Shown in pieces: positions 1 to 7,548 of a stretch of DNA of 64,000 nt. This DNA is from Gordonia malaquae NBRC 108250 (GTDB lineage: Bacteria; Actinomycetota; Actinomycetes; Mycobacteriales; Mycobacteriaceae): positions 124,001 to 188,000 of the forward strand of contig NZ_BAOP01000002.1 in NCBI RefSeq assembly GCF_000344135.1, in the 5' to 3' direction. The stretch's first letter is position 1; the number at the start of each line of letters is the position of its first letter. The notes beneath the pieces were generated by a model, which was given only the letters and a program-made list of their open reading frames with translations, did no database searches and had not been told where the DNA came from. Made by a program: the position numbers and the translations under genes.

Positions 1-755
1 AGCTGAGCTTCGACGAGCAGACAGCGACGCAACGTCTCCTCGTCGAGCGCGCCCCCGCGTGCGATCTGGTCGAGCAGAGGCCGGGCCTGCGAGTCGAGTC
101 GTTCGAACTGCTGCACGCGCACCGCGACCGCGGCCTCCTCTGCCGCCTTCGCCGCGCTTTCCCGCACCGTCTGCTCCCGCAAGGCGTACACGGCCCTGGC
201 TCGTGGGCGCAGGATCGCGGCGAACACGGTCGCCATCAGCATCACCGCCAGGTTCGGCCCGATCGCCGCGACGACCGCGGGATTGGGTTCGACGTAACGA
301 TCGAGACCGACTCCCACAGCCGCCGACAACACGTAGCCCGCCCACGCCGCGCCCATTCGGCCGCGGACCGTCGTGAACGCCGTGATGACGACTCCGCCCC
401 CGGTCAGAACGCCGTATGCCATCGGCGGCCGCTCCACCAGTCCCGGCATCGCGATGACCACTGCGGCGGTCGGCGCGAGGACTGTCGGGATCGTCGCCCA
501 CCACTCCATCGGATCACCCGGCGCCAAGAGCACCCCACCGACTCCCGCGAGGAGCGCCGTCATCGCCAGGAGAAACAGCGCCGGGTTCGTCACACCGCCT
601 GCCACCAGACCGATCACGACGAACACCGTCCAGATCAGTGCTGCCACGGCGACTGCCCACCCGCGCTGCATGCCCATCAGCGTCGACGCGTCCCGCCGCG
701 GCGCTTGTCGGATCAGCCCGTCGATCGCCGTCGAGATCGATGTGAGGTCTGTCAT
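1..755 (-). CDS. Kinase-like membrane protein, partial (runs off left edge)
   Basis: The gene starts with ATG at 755 and overlaps the stop of the upstream kinase gene by four bases (ATGA), so it is probably translationally coupled. About 251 codons are visible before the window ends. The first ~150 residues hold several hydrophobic stretches typical of membrane segments. A charged linker follows, then a cytoplasmic part containing RPLLDQIARGG and LDEETLRRCLLVEAQL. The same pattern (RP..., D/E-rich, R.LEA/E.LRD) recurs in the genes at 4266-5333 and 6493-7548, so this is the third copy of one family. No phospho-acceptor or ATP-binding motif is visible in this part. I infer a degenerate sensor or partner for the adjoining kinase; the family name is not recognised. 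Confidence 0.75.
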   Translation of the reverse strand, partial: MTDLTSISTAIDGLIRQAPRRDASTLMGMQRGWAVAVAALIWTVFVVIGLVAGGVTNPALFLLAMTALLAGVGGVLLAPGDPMEWWATIPTVLAPTAAVVIAMPGLVERPPMAYGVLTGGGVVITAFTTVRGRMGAAWAGYVLSAAVGVGLDRYVEPNPAVVAAIGPNLAVMLMATVFAAILRPRARAVYALREQTVRESAAKAAEEAAVAVRVQQFERLDSQARPLLDQIARGGALDEETLRRCLLVEAQ

Positions 756-1936
756 GCCGCCCAGCCCATCTGCACGGTGACACCGGTTCCCGGTTCGGCA
801 CGCAGCCGGGTCCAGGCACCGTCGACTGCTGCCACGCGGCGCCTGACGCTCACCTCGATGCCGAGGCGTTCAGGCGGCACCTTTCCGGGGTCGAAGCCGA
901 CACCGTCGTCGGTCACCGACACGAACAGCGCGTCGACGACAGACCGGACGACGATCATTCGATCTGTGTTCGGGCCCGCGTGACGCAGGCTGTTCCGCAG
1001 CGCCTCCCCTGTCGCCTCGACGAACGCGTCGACCGCTGCCGCGGGCACTCCGGCTGTCCGAGCCCGCTCTTCCTGTTCGACGACAACCGGCACCCCGTGG
1101 TCGATGGCCGACGCGGCTCCGCGGATCCGTGCGACGGCTTCGAGTCCGCTGTACTCGGCGACCGACTGCTTCGTCTGGCCCGCGGTCGACTCCAACTCGG
1201 CAACCGCGATCCTCGCCTGTCGGCCCCGTTTGTCCTCATCGGGGGCGACGACTGTCGCGGCCAGGAGCGTTGCGATCACCTGATCGTGGATGAGTGCGTT
1301 CATCCGTTCGCGTTCGGTTGTGCGTGCGGTGGCCGCCGCGGATTCGGTGACCGCTGCGATGGCGCTCGCGCGTGTCCGGTCGAGTAGTGCTCCGGTGCGA
1401 ACGACCTGGCCTGCGGCGAGCATGAAACTCAGTGTGAACGCGATGGGGAAGACAGTCTCGATGACCACGTTCGACTCGATGACGTCCGAGCGTGCGACGT
1501 CAGTGATCACGGCCGCGATCGCCGACGACGCGGCGAGGACGACCACGGCCTCGCGTATCGGACGAACCAGGATCCATGCCATGCTGGGAAGCCCCGAGAA
1601 CGACATCAGCCACGACACGCGTTCGGCGTCGACGACGGTTCCCGACCACGCGGCGAACCAGAGCGCCGACGCCGCGAGATACCCGACGGCGCACGCCATC
1701 GCCAACGGCGCGATGAATCGTCTGAACGGTGGAACGAAACTGACCGCGAGCAAGGCCAGCCCGGGGCCGAACGCCAGGAGCAGCCCGACCGGCGTGAACC
1801 AACCTGCGGTGAGTCCAGGCGGCTGGCCGATGAGCGGCAACGACGTCAGCAGATACGCGCAGAAGCCCGCTCCGATGAAACGTGCCATCGCGACCAGGAT
1901 CCGGTCGTGTTCGCTCGCCCGTTGCGCCGCTGTCAC
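752..1936 (-). CDS. Membrane sensor histidine kinase
   Basis: A 394-residue protein. About five or six hydrophobic segments lie in residues 15-180. A linker then carries RERMNALIHDQV with the candidate phospho-acceptor His217, in the place of the ELHD motif of HisKA_3/NarX-type kinases. The C-terminal ATPase has an N-box (EALRNSLRHAG), a G1 box (DDGVGFDP) and a GxxLGIEVSVRRR-like second box, so ATP binding looks intact. The start is GTG at 1936 with no strong ribosome-binding site; a later ATG at 1888 is an alternative. It lies 77 bp downstream of the response regulator and overlaps the next gene by ATGA, giving a regulator-kinase-partner set. The signal sensed is unknown. Confidence 0.85.
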   Translation of the reverse strand: MTAAQRASEHDRILVAMARFIGAGFCAYLLTSLPLIGQPPGLTAGWFTPVGLLLAFGPGLALLAVSFVPPFRRFIAPLAMACAVGYLAASALWFAAWSGTVVDAERVSWLMSFSGLPSMAWILVRPIREAVVVLAASSAIAAVITDVARSDVIESNVVIETVFPIAFTLSFMLAAGQVVRTGALLDRTRASAIAAVTESAAATARTTERERMNALIHDQVIATLLAATVVAPDEDKRGRQARIAVAELESTAGQTKQSVAEYSGLEAVARIRGAASAIDHGVPVVVEQEERARTAGVPAAAVDAFVEATGEALRNSLRHAGPNTDRMIVVRSVVDALFVSVTDDGVGFDPGKVPPERLGIEVSVRRRVAAVDGAWTRLRAEPGTGVTVQMGWAA

Positions 1937-1951
1937 GACGGCAACACTAAT

Positions 1952-1974
1952 CCTGGTCAGGAGCCCTGATCAGG
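1952..1974. repeat. Pair of near-identical 10-bp palindromes
   Basis: CCTGGTCAGG (1952-1961) and the perfect palindrome CCTGATCAGG (1965-1974) lie 13 bp apart, centre to centre, in the short gap between the response-regulator gene and the kinase gene. They sit 16-38 bp upstream of the kinase start. The arrangement could be a pair of protein-binding half sites or an mRNA structure; no known operator is recognised. Confidence 0.4.
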
Positions 1975-1985
1975 CGTGTGGACTG

Positions 1986-2009
1986 CGCATCGTCCGAACA
2001 GACGATGCG
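1986..2009 (-). terminator. Hairpin just after the response-regulator stop
   Basis: A perfect 9-bp stem (CGCATCGTC / GACGATGCG) with a 6-base loop starts five bases downstream of the response-regulator stop codon at 2014. No U-tract follows in the leftward direction. It may be a weak terminator or an attenuating or protective stem that separates regulator from kinase expression. Confidence 0.4.
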
Positions 2010-2013
2010 TGCG

Positions 2014-2664
2014 TCAATCGCGACCGCGGTGCGGCATCGGGAGCCAGCCGTCTTCGACGGCTCGCTTGAACAGGTCGAGCTTTGTACGGGTGGGGCGACC
2101 CGCGTCCGCGTACTTCTGGCGGATGCGTTTGAGGTACTCGTTGACGGTGTCGGCCGCGACACCGAGTTCACGTCCGACGCTCACCGAGGTGCCACCCGAG
2201 GCGTACAGCGTCAGGACGCGCTGCAACTGGGGACTGAGGTCGACGGCGTCGAGGTTGGGGTCGCCGTCGATGGCTGCGGCCCATTCGGTTGTGAGGACTT
2301 CTTCGCCCGCGCCCGCACTCCGGACCGCGTGCAGGATCTCGTCCTCGGACGCCGATTTCAGCACCACACCGAGTGTGCCCGCACGTGCGGCGGACCGCAG
2401 GAGGTCCGGATGCTCGCCGGAGGTGTACACAACAGTGCCGATGCCCAGGTCGGCGAGACGTTCGACGTTCTCACGCGGCGTCGTGCCGTCGTTGAGGCGG
2501 AGGTCGAGGATCACGACGTCGAGATCGGATGATTTCGACAGCAGTTCAGAGACGGTCGCCGCGGCGCACACGAAGTCGAGGTCGTTGTGCGGCTCCAAGA
2601 TCCGATCGATTCCCCACACCGGTGACGGATGGTCGTCGACCATCCCCACGCGCACCGCCGTCAT
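2014..2664 (-). CDS. NarL/LuxR-family response regulator
   Basis: A 216-residue DNA-binding response regulator. The receiver domain has the acidic pair Asp10-Asp11, phospho-acceptor Asp54 in VVILDLRL, Thr81-Ser82 and Lys103, all the residues needed for phosphorylation. The C-terminal part (about residues 140-205) is a LuxR-type helix-turn-helix, with SVGRELGVAADTVNEYLKRI as the recognition region. An upstream in-frame start exists at 2757, but ATG at 2664 is preferred: it is preceded by GAGGGGAAG at good spacing and begins right at the receiver domain. It is the only response regulator in the window and the natural partner of the kinase at 752-1936. It might also serve the kinase pairs at 4266-8783, which have none. 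Confidence 0.9.
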   Translation of the reverse strand: MTAVRVGMVDDHPSPVWGIDRILEPHNDLDFVCAAATVSELLSKSSDLDVVILDLRLNDGTTPRENVERLADLGIGTVVYTSGEHPDLLRSAARAGTLGVVLKSASEDEILHAVRSAGAGEEVLTTEWAAAIDGDPNLDAVDLSPQLQRVLTLYASGGTSVSVGRELGVAADTVNEYLKRIRQKYADAGRPTRTKLDLFKRAVEDGWLPMPHRGRD

Positions 2665-2775
2665 GTCGTGCTTCCCCTCACTGCCAGCCTCGTCCTGCCC
2701 GCGAGGCCCGCTTTCAACGTAGTCCATTCCACCGACAAAACCCGGCACTCGGCGCACGAGTAGGGACTTTGTGCC

Positions 2776-2828
2776 CTAGTGTCGTGTTTCGGAGATTCCT
2801 AGACGGAATTTCCGGAACGCGACACTAG
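2776..2828. repeat. 53-bp imperfect palindrome between divergent genes
   Basis: Two 24-base arms (2776-2799 and 2805-2828) surround the 5-base centre TAGAC. They match at 21 of 24 positions, and each mismatch is a C/T or A/G difference that would give a G-U pair on one strand. The outer ends are CTAGTGTCG and CGACACTAG. It lies in the 211-bp gap between the leftward regulator gene and the rightward decarboxylase-family gene, 48 bp from the latter. That is upstream of both genes, so it is not a terminator for either. It could be a miniature mobile element, a dispersed palindromic repeat or an operator. Confidence 0.7.
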
Positions 2829-2875
2829 TCCTCGAACTGGTTCCAATCCGGCACTCGAGACCGTAGCGTCGGACC

Positions 2876-3631
2876 ATGACTGATTCGAGCCACACCGTCT
2901 TGGGCACCCCGGTGATGATGCCCGTCGAGATCCGTTCCGCACGCTGTTTCATGGCCGGCTTCTCCGCGTCTGCGACTGCCGTCGATCGCGCCATCGCCGA
3001 GCGCGGCGATTCCGACCTGAAGCCGCTCCAGATCCGTCCGGGCCGCACCATGTGCATGCTCGTGTTCGTCGACTACGTGGACGGCGACCTCGGCCCGTAC
3101 AACGAGTTCGGCGTCTGTTTCCTCGTCGAGGACCCCACGGGCGCGCGCCCGTCGACGTTCGGCGCCCTCCGGTCGCTGGTCAAGGGCGATGCTCACGCGT
3201 TGATCCACGAACTCCCCGTCGACGGCGACTTCACGCTGGCTGCGGGGCGCGGCATCTGGGGATTCCCGAAGGTCCTGGCGGATTTCGACGTCGACCACAC
3301 GTCTCCGACCAAGACCGGAAGCGTCCGCCAGGACGGAAAGCTGATCGCCGAACTCACCGTGCGGCGCGGCATCGGTGTTCCCGACAACTCGTCGGAGGCC
3401 GTTCTGCAGTCGTATGCACAACTCGACGGGGTCACCAGGCGCACTCCGTGGCGCCTGACGTCCACCACCGGGACGCGCACCCGGATCGGCGGAGCCGCAC
3501 TGCGGCTCGGTGATCACCCGATGGCCGACGAACTGCGCCGACTGAAGCTGTCGCGGCACGCGATCATGTCGAGTTCGGTGTCCGACTTGTCGATGCGGTT
3601 CGAGGACGCCGTCGTGCTGACCCGCGCCTGA
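2876..3631 (+). CDS. Acetoacetate decarboxylase-family protein
   Basis: A 251-residue protein resembling the acetoacetate decarboxylase fold family. It has a central DLGPYNEFGVCFLV strand segment and the signature region GRGIWGFPK, in which Lys132 would be the Schiff-base lysine. Acetoacetate decarboxylase has two adjacent lysines here; this protein has Lys-Val. It may therefore be one of the family members that act on other keto acids or lack decarboxylase activity. There is no signal peptide, so it should be cytoplasmic. The ATG at 2876 starts just before the first conserved strand; only a weak purine-rich site precedes it. It is divergent from the regulator gene and is followed after 62 bp by the lipoprotein gene, so the two may be co-transcribed. 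No link to peptide synthesis is evident. Confidence 0.7.
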   Translation: MTDSSHTVLGTPVMMPVEIRSARCFMAGFSASATAVDRAIAERGDSDLKPLQIRPGRTMCMLVFVDYVDGDLGPYNEFGVCFLVEDPTGARPSTFGALRSLVKGDAHALIHELPVDGDFTLAAGRGIWGFPKVLADFDVDHTSPTKTGSVRQDGKLIAELTVRRGIGVPDNSSEAVLQSYAQLDGVTRRTPWRLTSTTGTRTRIGGAALRLGDHPMADELRRLKLSRHAIMSSSVSDLSMRFEDAVVLTRA

Positions 3632-3663
3632 ACTCCCACCGCAGCTCAGGAGACCGCGATGTG

Positions 3664-3682
3664 TTAGGTTCGCCTTACACGA
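3664..3682. promoter_or_regulatory. Candidate IdeR/DtxR iron box upstream of the lipoprotein gene
   Basis: The 19 bases from TTAGGTTCGCC match the DtxR/IdeR consensus (TTAGGTTAGSCTAACCTAA) at about 14 positions. The left half TTAGGTT is intact and the right half is degraded. The site lies 12 bp upstream of the lipoprotein start and just before its ribosome-binding site, where a bound repressor could block transcription. The weak right half keeps this tentative. Confidence 0.35.
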
Positions 3683-3693
3683 AAGGACCCCGC

Positions 3694-4176
3694 ATGACTC
3701 TCAGCTCCACCTTCCGCCGCCCGCTCGTGGCAGCCGTCGCCCTCGCCGCAGGCGCAGCGATCGCGCTCACCGGCTGCTCCAGCAGCGACGACAGCAGCAA
3801 CTCGAACGCATCGGCGTCGACGTCGGCCGCACAGTCCGCCGAACTGACCGTCGAGCAGGCGCAGACCACCCTGCGCAAGGCACTCGACGCGAACACGCCC
3901 GAGGCCGAGCTCGCGGGACTCGTCCAGTTCACCGACCCGTCAGTGCAGACCAAGCTGGTCGACTACAACAAGAAGGCCGCGAAGGCCGGCTACACCCCCG
4001 ACATCTACACGGTGAAGTCCGTGAAGGTCGACGGCGACAAGGCCACCGCGGTCGTCGCAGTCAAGGGTCCCCACCAGCCTGCCGCGATCGACATGAACTT
4101 CGGGTTCGTCAACGTCGACGGCACCTGGAAGCTCGGCTCGGAAGCCGTCACCATGCTCGTCTCCATGATGCGCTGA
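3694..4176 (+). CDS. Secreted lipoprotein, MTB12-like
   Basis: A 160-residue exported lipoprotein. The first 28 residues are a signal peptide: a basic start (RRP), a hydrophobic core (VAAVALAAGAAIAL) and a lipobox LTGC with the acylated Cys28. A Ser/Asn/Ala-rich linker follows. The mature domain (about residues 48-160) begins LTVEQAQTTLRKAL and ends in a strand with NVDGTWKLGSEAV. This layout resembles the mycobacterial low-molecular-weight antigen MTB12 family, whose function is unclear. The ATG at 3694 is chosen over one at 3661 because AAAGGA lies directly upstream and the signal peptide then starts correctly. A strong hairpin follows the gene. Confidence 0.75.
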   Translation: MTLSSTFRRPLVAAVALAAGAAIALTGCSSSDDSSNSNASASTSAAQSAELTVEQAQTTLRKALDANTPEAELAGLVQFTDPSVQTKLVDYNKKAAKAGYTPDIYTVKSVKVDGDKATAVVAVKGPHQPAAIDMNFGFVNVDGTWKLGSEAVTMLVSMMR

Positions 4177-4194
4177 CACTCCACGCTCTGACGC

Positions 4195-4229
4195 GACGCG
4201 CCCTCACCCATGCCGGGTGAGGGCGCGTC
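4195..4229. terminator. Strong hairpin between convergent genes
   Basis: A perfect 15-bp GC-rich stem (GACGCGCCCTCACCC and its complement) with loop ATGCC lies between the lipoprotein stop (4176) and the end of the leftward gene at 4266. Its position between convergent genes and its stability suggest a bidirectional terminator. Only short T-runs follow (GTCGTTTC), as is common in actinobacteria. Confidence 0.8.
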
Positions 4230-4265
4230 GTCGTTTCGGATGAATGTGGCGAGTCCGTTTCACCA

Positions 4266-5333
4266 TCAGGCGAACGCGACGACCTCCCCCGCCGTCCACC
4301 GGAGCTTTCCGCCGTCCCGACTGCACACGATGCGCTCGATGTCGTCGACGGTGACCGTGGTGATGACGGCGACGCACCCTCGGCCCGAGGGCAGGATGCG
4401 GGCGGTGACCGCTCCGCTCTCGACCGACGCCAGGACGCCGGCGAGTCCGCTGCGCAGCACCCCGAGATCCTCCGGAGTGAGGACCGCGCCGTCTGAGCTG
4501 TCATCGAACACGCGGACCGCGATACCACGCAGACGGGCGTCGGCCAGGCATTCCCGCGTGAGCGCAGAATGCCAGCCGCGGCCGCGGACGGAGTCGCGAA
4601 GGTCCTCCTCCAGCAGTCGAGCACGGGCCGCCGACTCCTCGTCGAACACCTCCCCGTCGGCCACACGCTGGACGAACGGACGCACCTCGGCGTCGAACTG
4701 CTCGAGCTGGTCGGCTCGCTCGGAGACGGTGGCGCTGGTGACCGCCATCGCGTGCATCGTCTGAGCGCGGCGAGCCTCCAGAACCGCGGTCAGATGCAGC
4801 ATCGGTCGGATCAGGACGGCCATCAGTGTCGACGGCAACAACGACACCGCGATCCGCAACGTCAACTGGCCTCCCGCGACGAGGGTCCCACCGTGCTGCA
4901 GCGACCACACTGCAGCCATCGCCACCGCGACGACGCTGCTTCCCCACGCGGTGCGCGAGCGCCCACGCAGTGAGAGGAGCCCCGCGACGACGGCGAAGAC
5001 GACAAGCGGTGCGCCGGGCTGCACCCACAAGCCCGCACCCTCGGGGGTGGCCCACCACGCCGCACCGAGCCCTCCGGTGGCCAACACTGCGACTGCGGCG
5101 GTATCCGCGGGCGGCAGCGGGTCCTCGTCTCCGCGGACCACCGTGAACACGCTCGCCCACAACGCGACGGCGCCCACGCCCTCGAGAACCCACTGCCACC
5201 CTTGACGAGGGTCGCCGAACGCCGTCATCCGGGTGATCGCGCAGGCGCCGAGCAGAACGATCAGCATCACCCGCAGACGCCGGGTCCGCAGACCGAACAT
5301 GACGGGGATCTGCACCGTCTCGGCGCCGGTCAC
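4266..5333 (-). CDS. Kinase-like membrane protein (partner type), copy 1
   Basis: A 355-residue protein with five or six hydrophobic segments in the first ~190 residues. A cytoplasmic region follows, with RPFVQRVADGEVFDEE, RARLLEEDLRDSVRGRG and a strand reading GIAVRVFDD. It is a paralogue of the genes at 6493-7548 and <1-755. The layout resembles a sensor kinase, but no His box and no N/G ATP-binding boxes are visible. The GTG at 5333 is chosen because it overlaps the upstream TGA as GTGA, as in the sister gene at 7548; an in-frame ATG lies four codons earlier. It is the last gene of the four-gene chain 8783-4266 and ends near the strong hairpin at 4195-4229. I infer a degenerate signalling partner. 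Confidence 0.75.
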   Translation of the reverse strand: MTGAETVQIPVMFGLRTRRLRVMLIVLLGACAITRMTAFGDPRQGWQWVLEGVGAVALWASVFTVVRGDEDPLPPADTAAVAVLATGGLGAAWWATPEGAGLWVQPGAPLVVFAVVAGLLSLRGRSRTAWGSSVVAVAMAAVWSLQHGGTLVAGGQLTLRIAVSLLPSTLMAVLIRPMLHLTAVLEARRAQTMHAMAVTSATVSERADQLEQFDAEVRPFVQRVADGEVFDEESAARARLLEEDLRDSVRGRGWHSALTRECLADARLRGIAVRVFDDSSDGAVLTPEDLGVLRSGLAGVLASVESGAVTARILPSGRGCVAVITTVTVDDIERIVCSRDGGKLRWTAGEVVAFA

Positions 5334-6496
5334 TGTCGGCTCCATTCCAGGGACACCATCGTCCCGTCGAGCGGTGCCGCGTCGACCACTGCGGAGCCCC
5401 CGGGAAGCAGATCCATCCGCTGCTGAATGCCGAGCACGATCCCCGATCGGTCAGGAGCGATGCGATCGGGATCGAAGCCGCACCCGTCGTCGACTACCCG
5501 GACCCGCACTCCCGCCTCGGAGATGAGCCCGACGACGGCGGTCGACGCTCGCGGCCCGGCGTGGACCACCGAGTTCCCGACTGCTTCGACGAGCGCCGCG
5601 CCGACTGCGTCGACGACGGAGACCGGTAGATCGGCGGCGTCGTCGGTCGCCTCCACGGACACCAGCAGGTGATCGCCGAAAGCGATGACGGCTTCTCTCA
5701 AGTGAACGACTGCGTCCGAGGGCGTCACCATCCCCGCGGCCAGTGGGTCGACGTCCGCGCCGTCGAGTTCATCGAGAACTGCACGAGCCTGCCGTTGATG
5801 ACGGTCGTCCGGGGTGCCCGGCGCTATGTCGCGGAGCACGGCGATCACTTTGTCGCGCAGGACCACGTCGAGGCGTCGTCGTTCCTCGACTCGCGCGGCG
5901 CTCGCGGCGGCCGCGACACTCTCGGTGAGGACGACGGCTCGAGTCGCGTCGACGGCGCGTGCGATGCCCATGGCGGTCCCGAGCATCGCGAGGAACACCG
6001 CCATCAGGGATGCGGTCATCATCTGGTTGAAGTATGCGTCGGCGCCGTGACCGCCGAACCCGGCCCGCTGCTGAGCGACGGCCAGCATGCCGAGCCCGAC
6101 CACCGTGTAGGCGGCCGCCCAGCGGATGGGAACCAATGTCGCCAGCGCCACCGCGGGCAGGACGACGGTGTTCGCCGACCACACCGGCGGTGAGCCGAAT
6201 CCGGTGTAGTCCAGATGTGTCCATGCGGGAAACCACAACATGAGAGCGGCCAGGTTGGCCGCCGCCAGCACAACCGCAGACCGGAAGAGCGCGTGTGACC
6301 GACCCGATTCGGGGACCGCGGCGATCAGCATGACGATCGCTGCGCCGAGTATCAGCACAAACGACGTCGGCGTCCACCATGCCTCTGTCACGCCCTTGCC
6401 TGCGATGATCGCCGGAACGATCGACATGAACGGTACGAGCAGGGTGCTGATCGACACGGTGAGCGCCGCGGCACGCCGCATCCGGTAGACGTTCAC
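5330..6496 (-). CDS. Sensor kinase-like protein lacking the phospho-acceptor histidine
   Basis: A 388-residue membrane protein with five or six hydrophobic segments up to about residue 185. The linker RRRLDVVLRDKVIAVL aligns with RRRLDALVHDRIIAFL of the kinase at 7545-8783, and the histidine is replaced by Arg214. The ATPase domain is otherwise preserved: N-box EAVGNSVVHAG, G1 VVDDGCGFDP and G2 GIVLGIQQRM. It may bind ATP but should not autophosphorylate at the usual site; it could act as a heterodimer partner or allosteric sensor. GTG at 6496 overlaps the upstream TGA (GTGA), and its own stop overlaps the next gene in the same way. Confidence 0.82.
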   Translation of the reverse strand: MNVYRMRRAAALTVSISTLLVPFMSIVPAIIAGKGVTEAWWTPTSFVLILGAAIVMLIAAVPESGRSHALFRSAVVLAAANLAALMLWFPAWTHLDYTGFGSPPVWSANTVVLPAVALATLVPIRWAAAYTVVGLGMLAVAQQRAGFGGHGADAYFNQMMTASLMAVFLAMLGTAMGIARAVDATRAVVLTESVAAAASAARVEERRRLDVVLRDKVIAVLRDIAPGTPDDRHQRQARAVLDELDGADVDPLAAGMVTPSDAVVHLREAVIAFGDHLLVSVEATDDAADLPVSVVDAVGAALVEAVGNSVVHAGPRASTAVVGLISEAGVRVRVVDDGCGFDPDRIAPDRSGIVLGIQQRMDLLPGGSAVVDAAPLDGTMVSLEWSRQ

Positions 6497-7548
6497 GACT
6501 GCACCACGCGGCGGATCCGACCGTCGACAGTCAGTTCGATTCGGCGGCGAACGCTTCCCGAGACCACACCGACGGTGGCTATCGGATCACGACCGGGCGG
6601 TGCGATCCGGGCGACGACGTCGCCTCCGGACAGCCCGGCGAGTTCTTCTTCGAGCACAAGCGCCGCCGCGTCCACGACCGCGTCGGCGCGCGCGGTGTCG
6701 AGTTCGGTCAAGCCGCCGTCGTCGAGGACGGTCACCGACACTCCACTACGGCGGGCGTCCCACACCGCTCGGCGCACACGCGGCACATCAAGCGCCCGGC
6801 CACGAATGCCGTCGCGCAGACGGGCCTCGATGAGACGCGCGTCGGTGACGTCGTCGTCGGTCACCGGGTGACCGTCGACGACTTTGGTGAGCAACGGTCG
6901 GACGCGGGCGTCGATGCGCCGGATGCGGACGTCTCGGGCGGCGATGTCCTCGCGGACGTCGTCGACTCCCTTGCGATCGGCTCGTCGGCGGGCCGACAGC
7001 GCGTGAAGTTCGGCGACCTGCGGTGCGAGGAGCAGCGCGGCTCCTGTTGCGATGAACAGCATGGTGAAACTGGCGCGCGGGAGAACTGCGTTCAGCCATG
7101 TCGGCGACCCGGTGAGCGGCCCCACGATCACACCGATCACCGTGTTGACGGCGACGACGACCCACGCGAGCAGGAGTCGGCCCCGCATCATGAACACCAC
7201 GAGCACGATGGTGGCCGTCGACAGCATCGTCTGGAAGGGGCCGAGCGCCTCGGAGCCGAGGAGCGCTGCCGATCCCCACACTGCGCCCACCGCGACGACC
7301 ACCGCGCCGCAGACGACGCCTGCCTGCCAGTCGGCGAGGGCCGACGTCGCCGAACTGGCGGTGACCGTCATCGCGATCGCGAGCAGTACGAACGCAAGGG
7401 TCGTTCCGACCCAGGTCACCGCGGTGAAGTCGGCGAGGCGGCCGTTGACGACTGTCCGAACAGCGAGCGCGACGAAGTAGATCGCGAGGATGCCGCCTGC
7501 GATCCAGCGGCCGGGAAGGTTCTCGAGGAAATCACCGGAGCCGGTCAC
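6493..7548 (-). CDS. Kinase-like membrane protein (partner type), copy 2
   Basis: A 351-residue paralogue of the gene at 4266-5333. It has five or six hydrophobic segments up to about residue 165. The cytoplasmic part has RPLLTKVVDGHPVTDDD, ARLIEARLRDGIRGRAL, a strand reading GVSVTVLDDGG and a final strand pair (RIELTVDGRIRRVV). No phospho-acceptor or N/G boxes are visible. Longer in-frame reading exists up to 7758, but GTG at 7548 is chosen: it forms a GTGA overlap with the upstream kinase stop and the protein then starts VTG, like its sister at 5333. The strict kinase-partner alternation suggests the two products work as a pair. Confidence 0.75.
   Translation of the reverse strand: MTGSGDFLENLPGRWIAGGILAIYFVALAVRTVVNGRLADFTAVTWVGTTLAFVLLAIAMTVTASSATSALADWQAGVVCGAVVVAVGAVWGSAALLGSEALGPFQTMLSTATIVLVVFMMRGRLLLAWVVVAVNTVIGVIVGPLTGSPTWLNAVLPRASFTMLFIATGAALLLAPQVAELHALSARRRADRKGVDDVREDIAARDVRIRRIDARVRPLLTKVVDGHPVTDDDVTDARLIEARLRDGIRGRALDVPRVRRAVWDARRSGVSVTVLDDGGLTELDTARADAVVDAAALVLEEELAGLSGGDVVARIAPPGRDPIATVGVVSGSVRRRIELTVDGRIRRVVQS

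Noticed and set aside
2776..2828. The large palindrome as a transcription terminator
   Set aside because: It lies upstream of both flanking genes, which diverge from it, and no T-tract follows.
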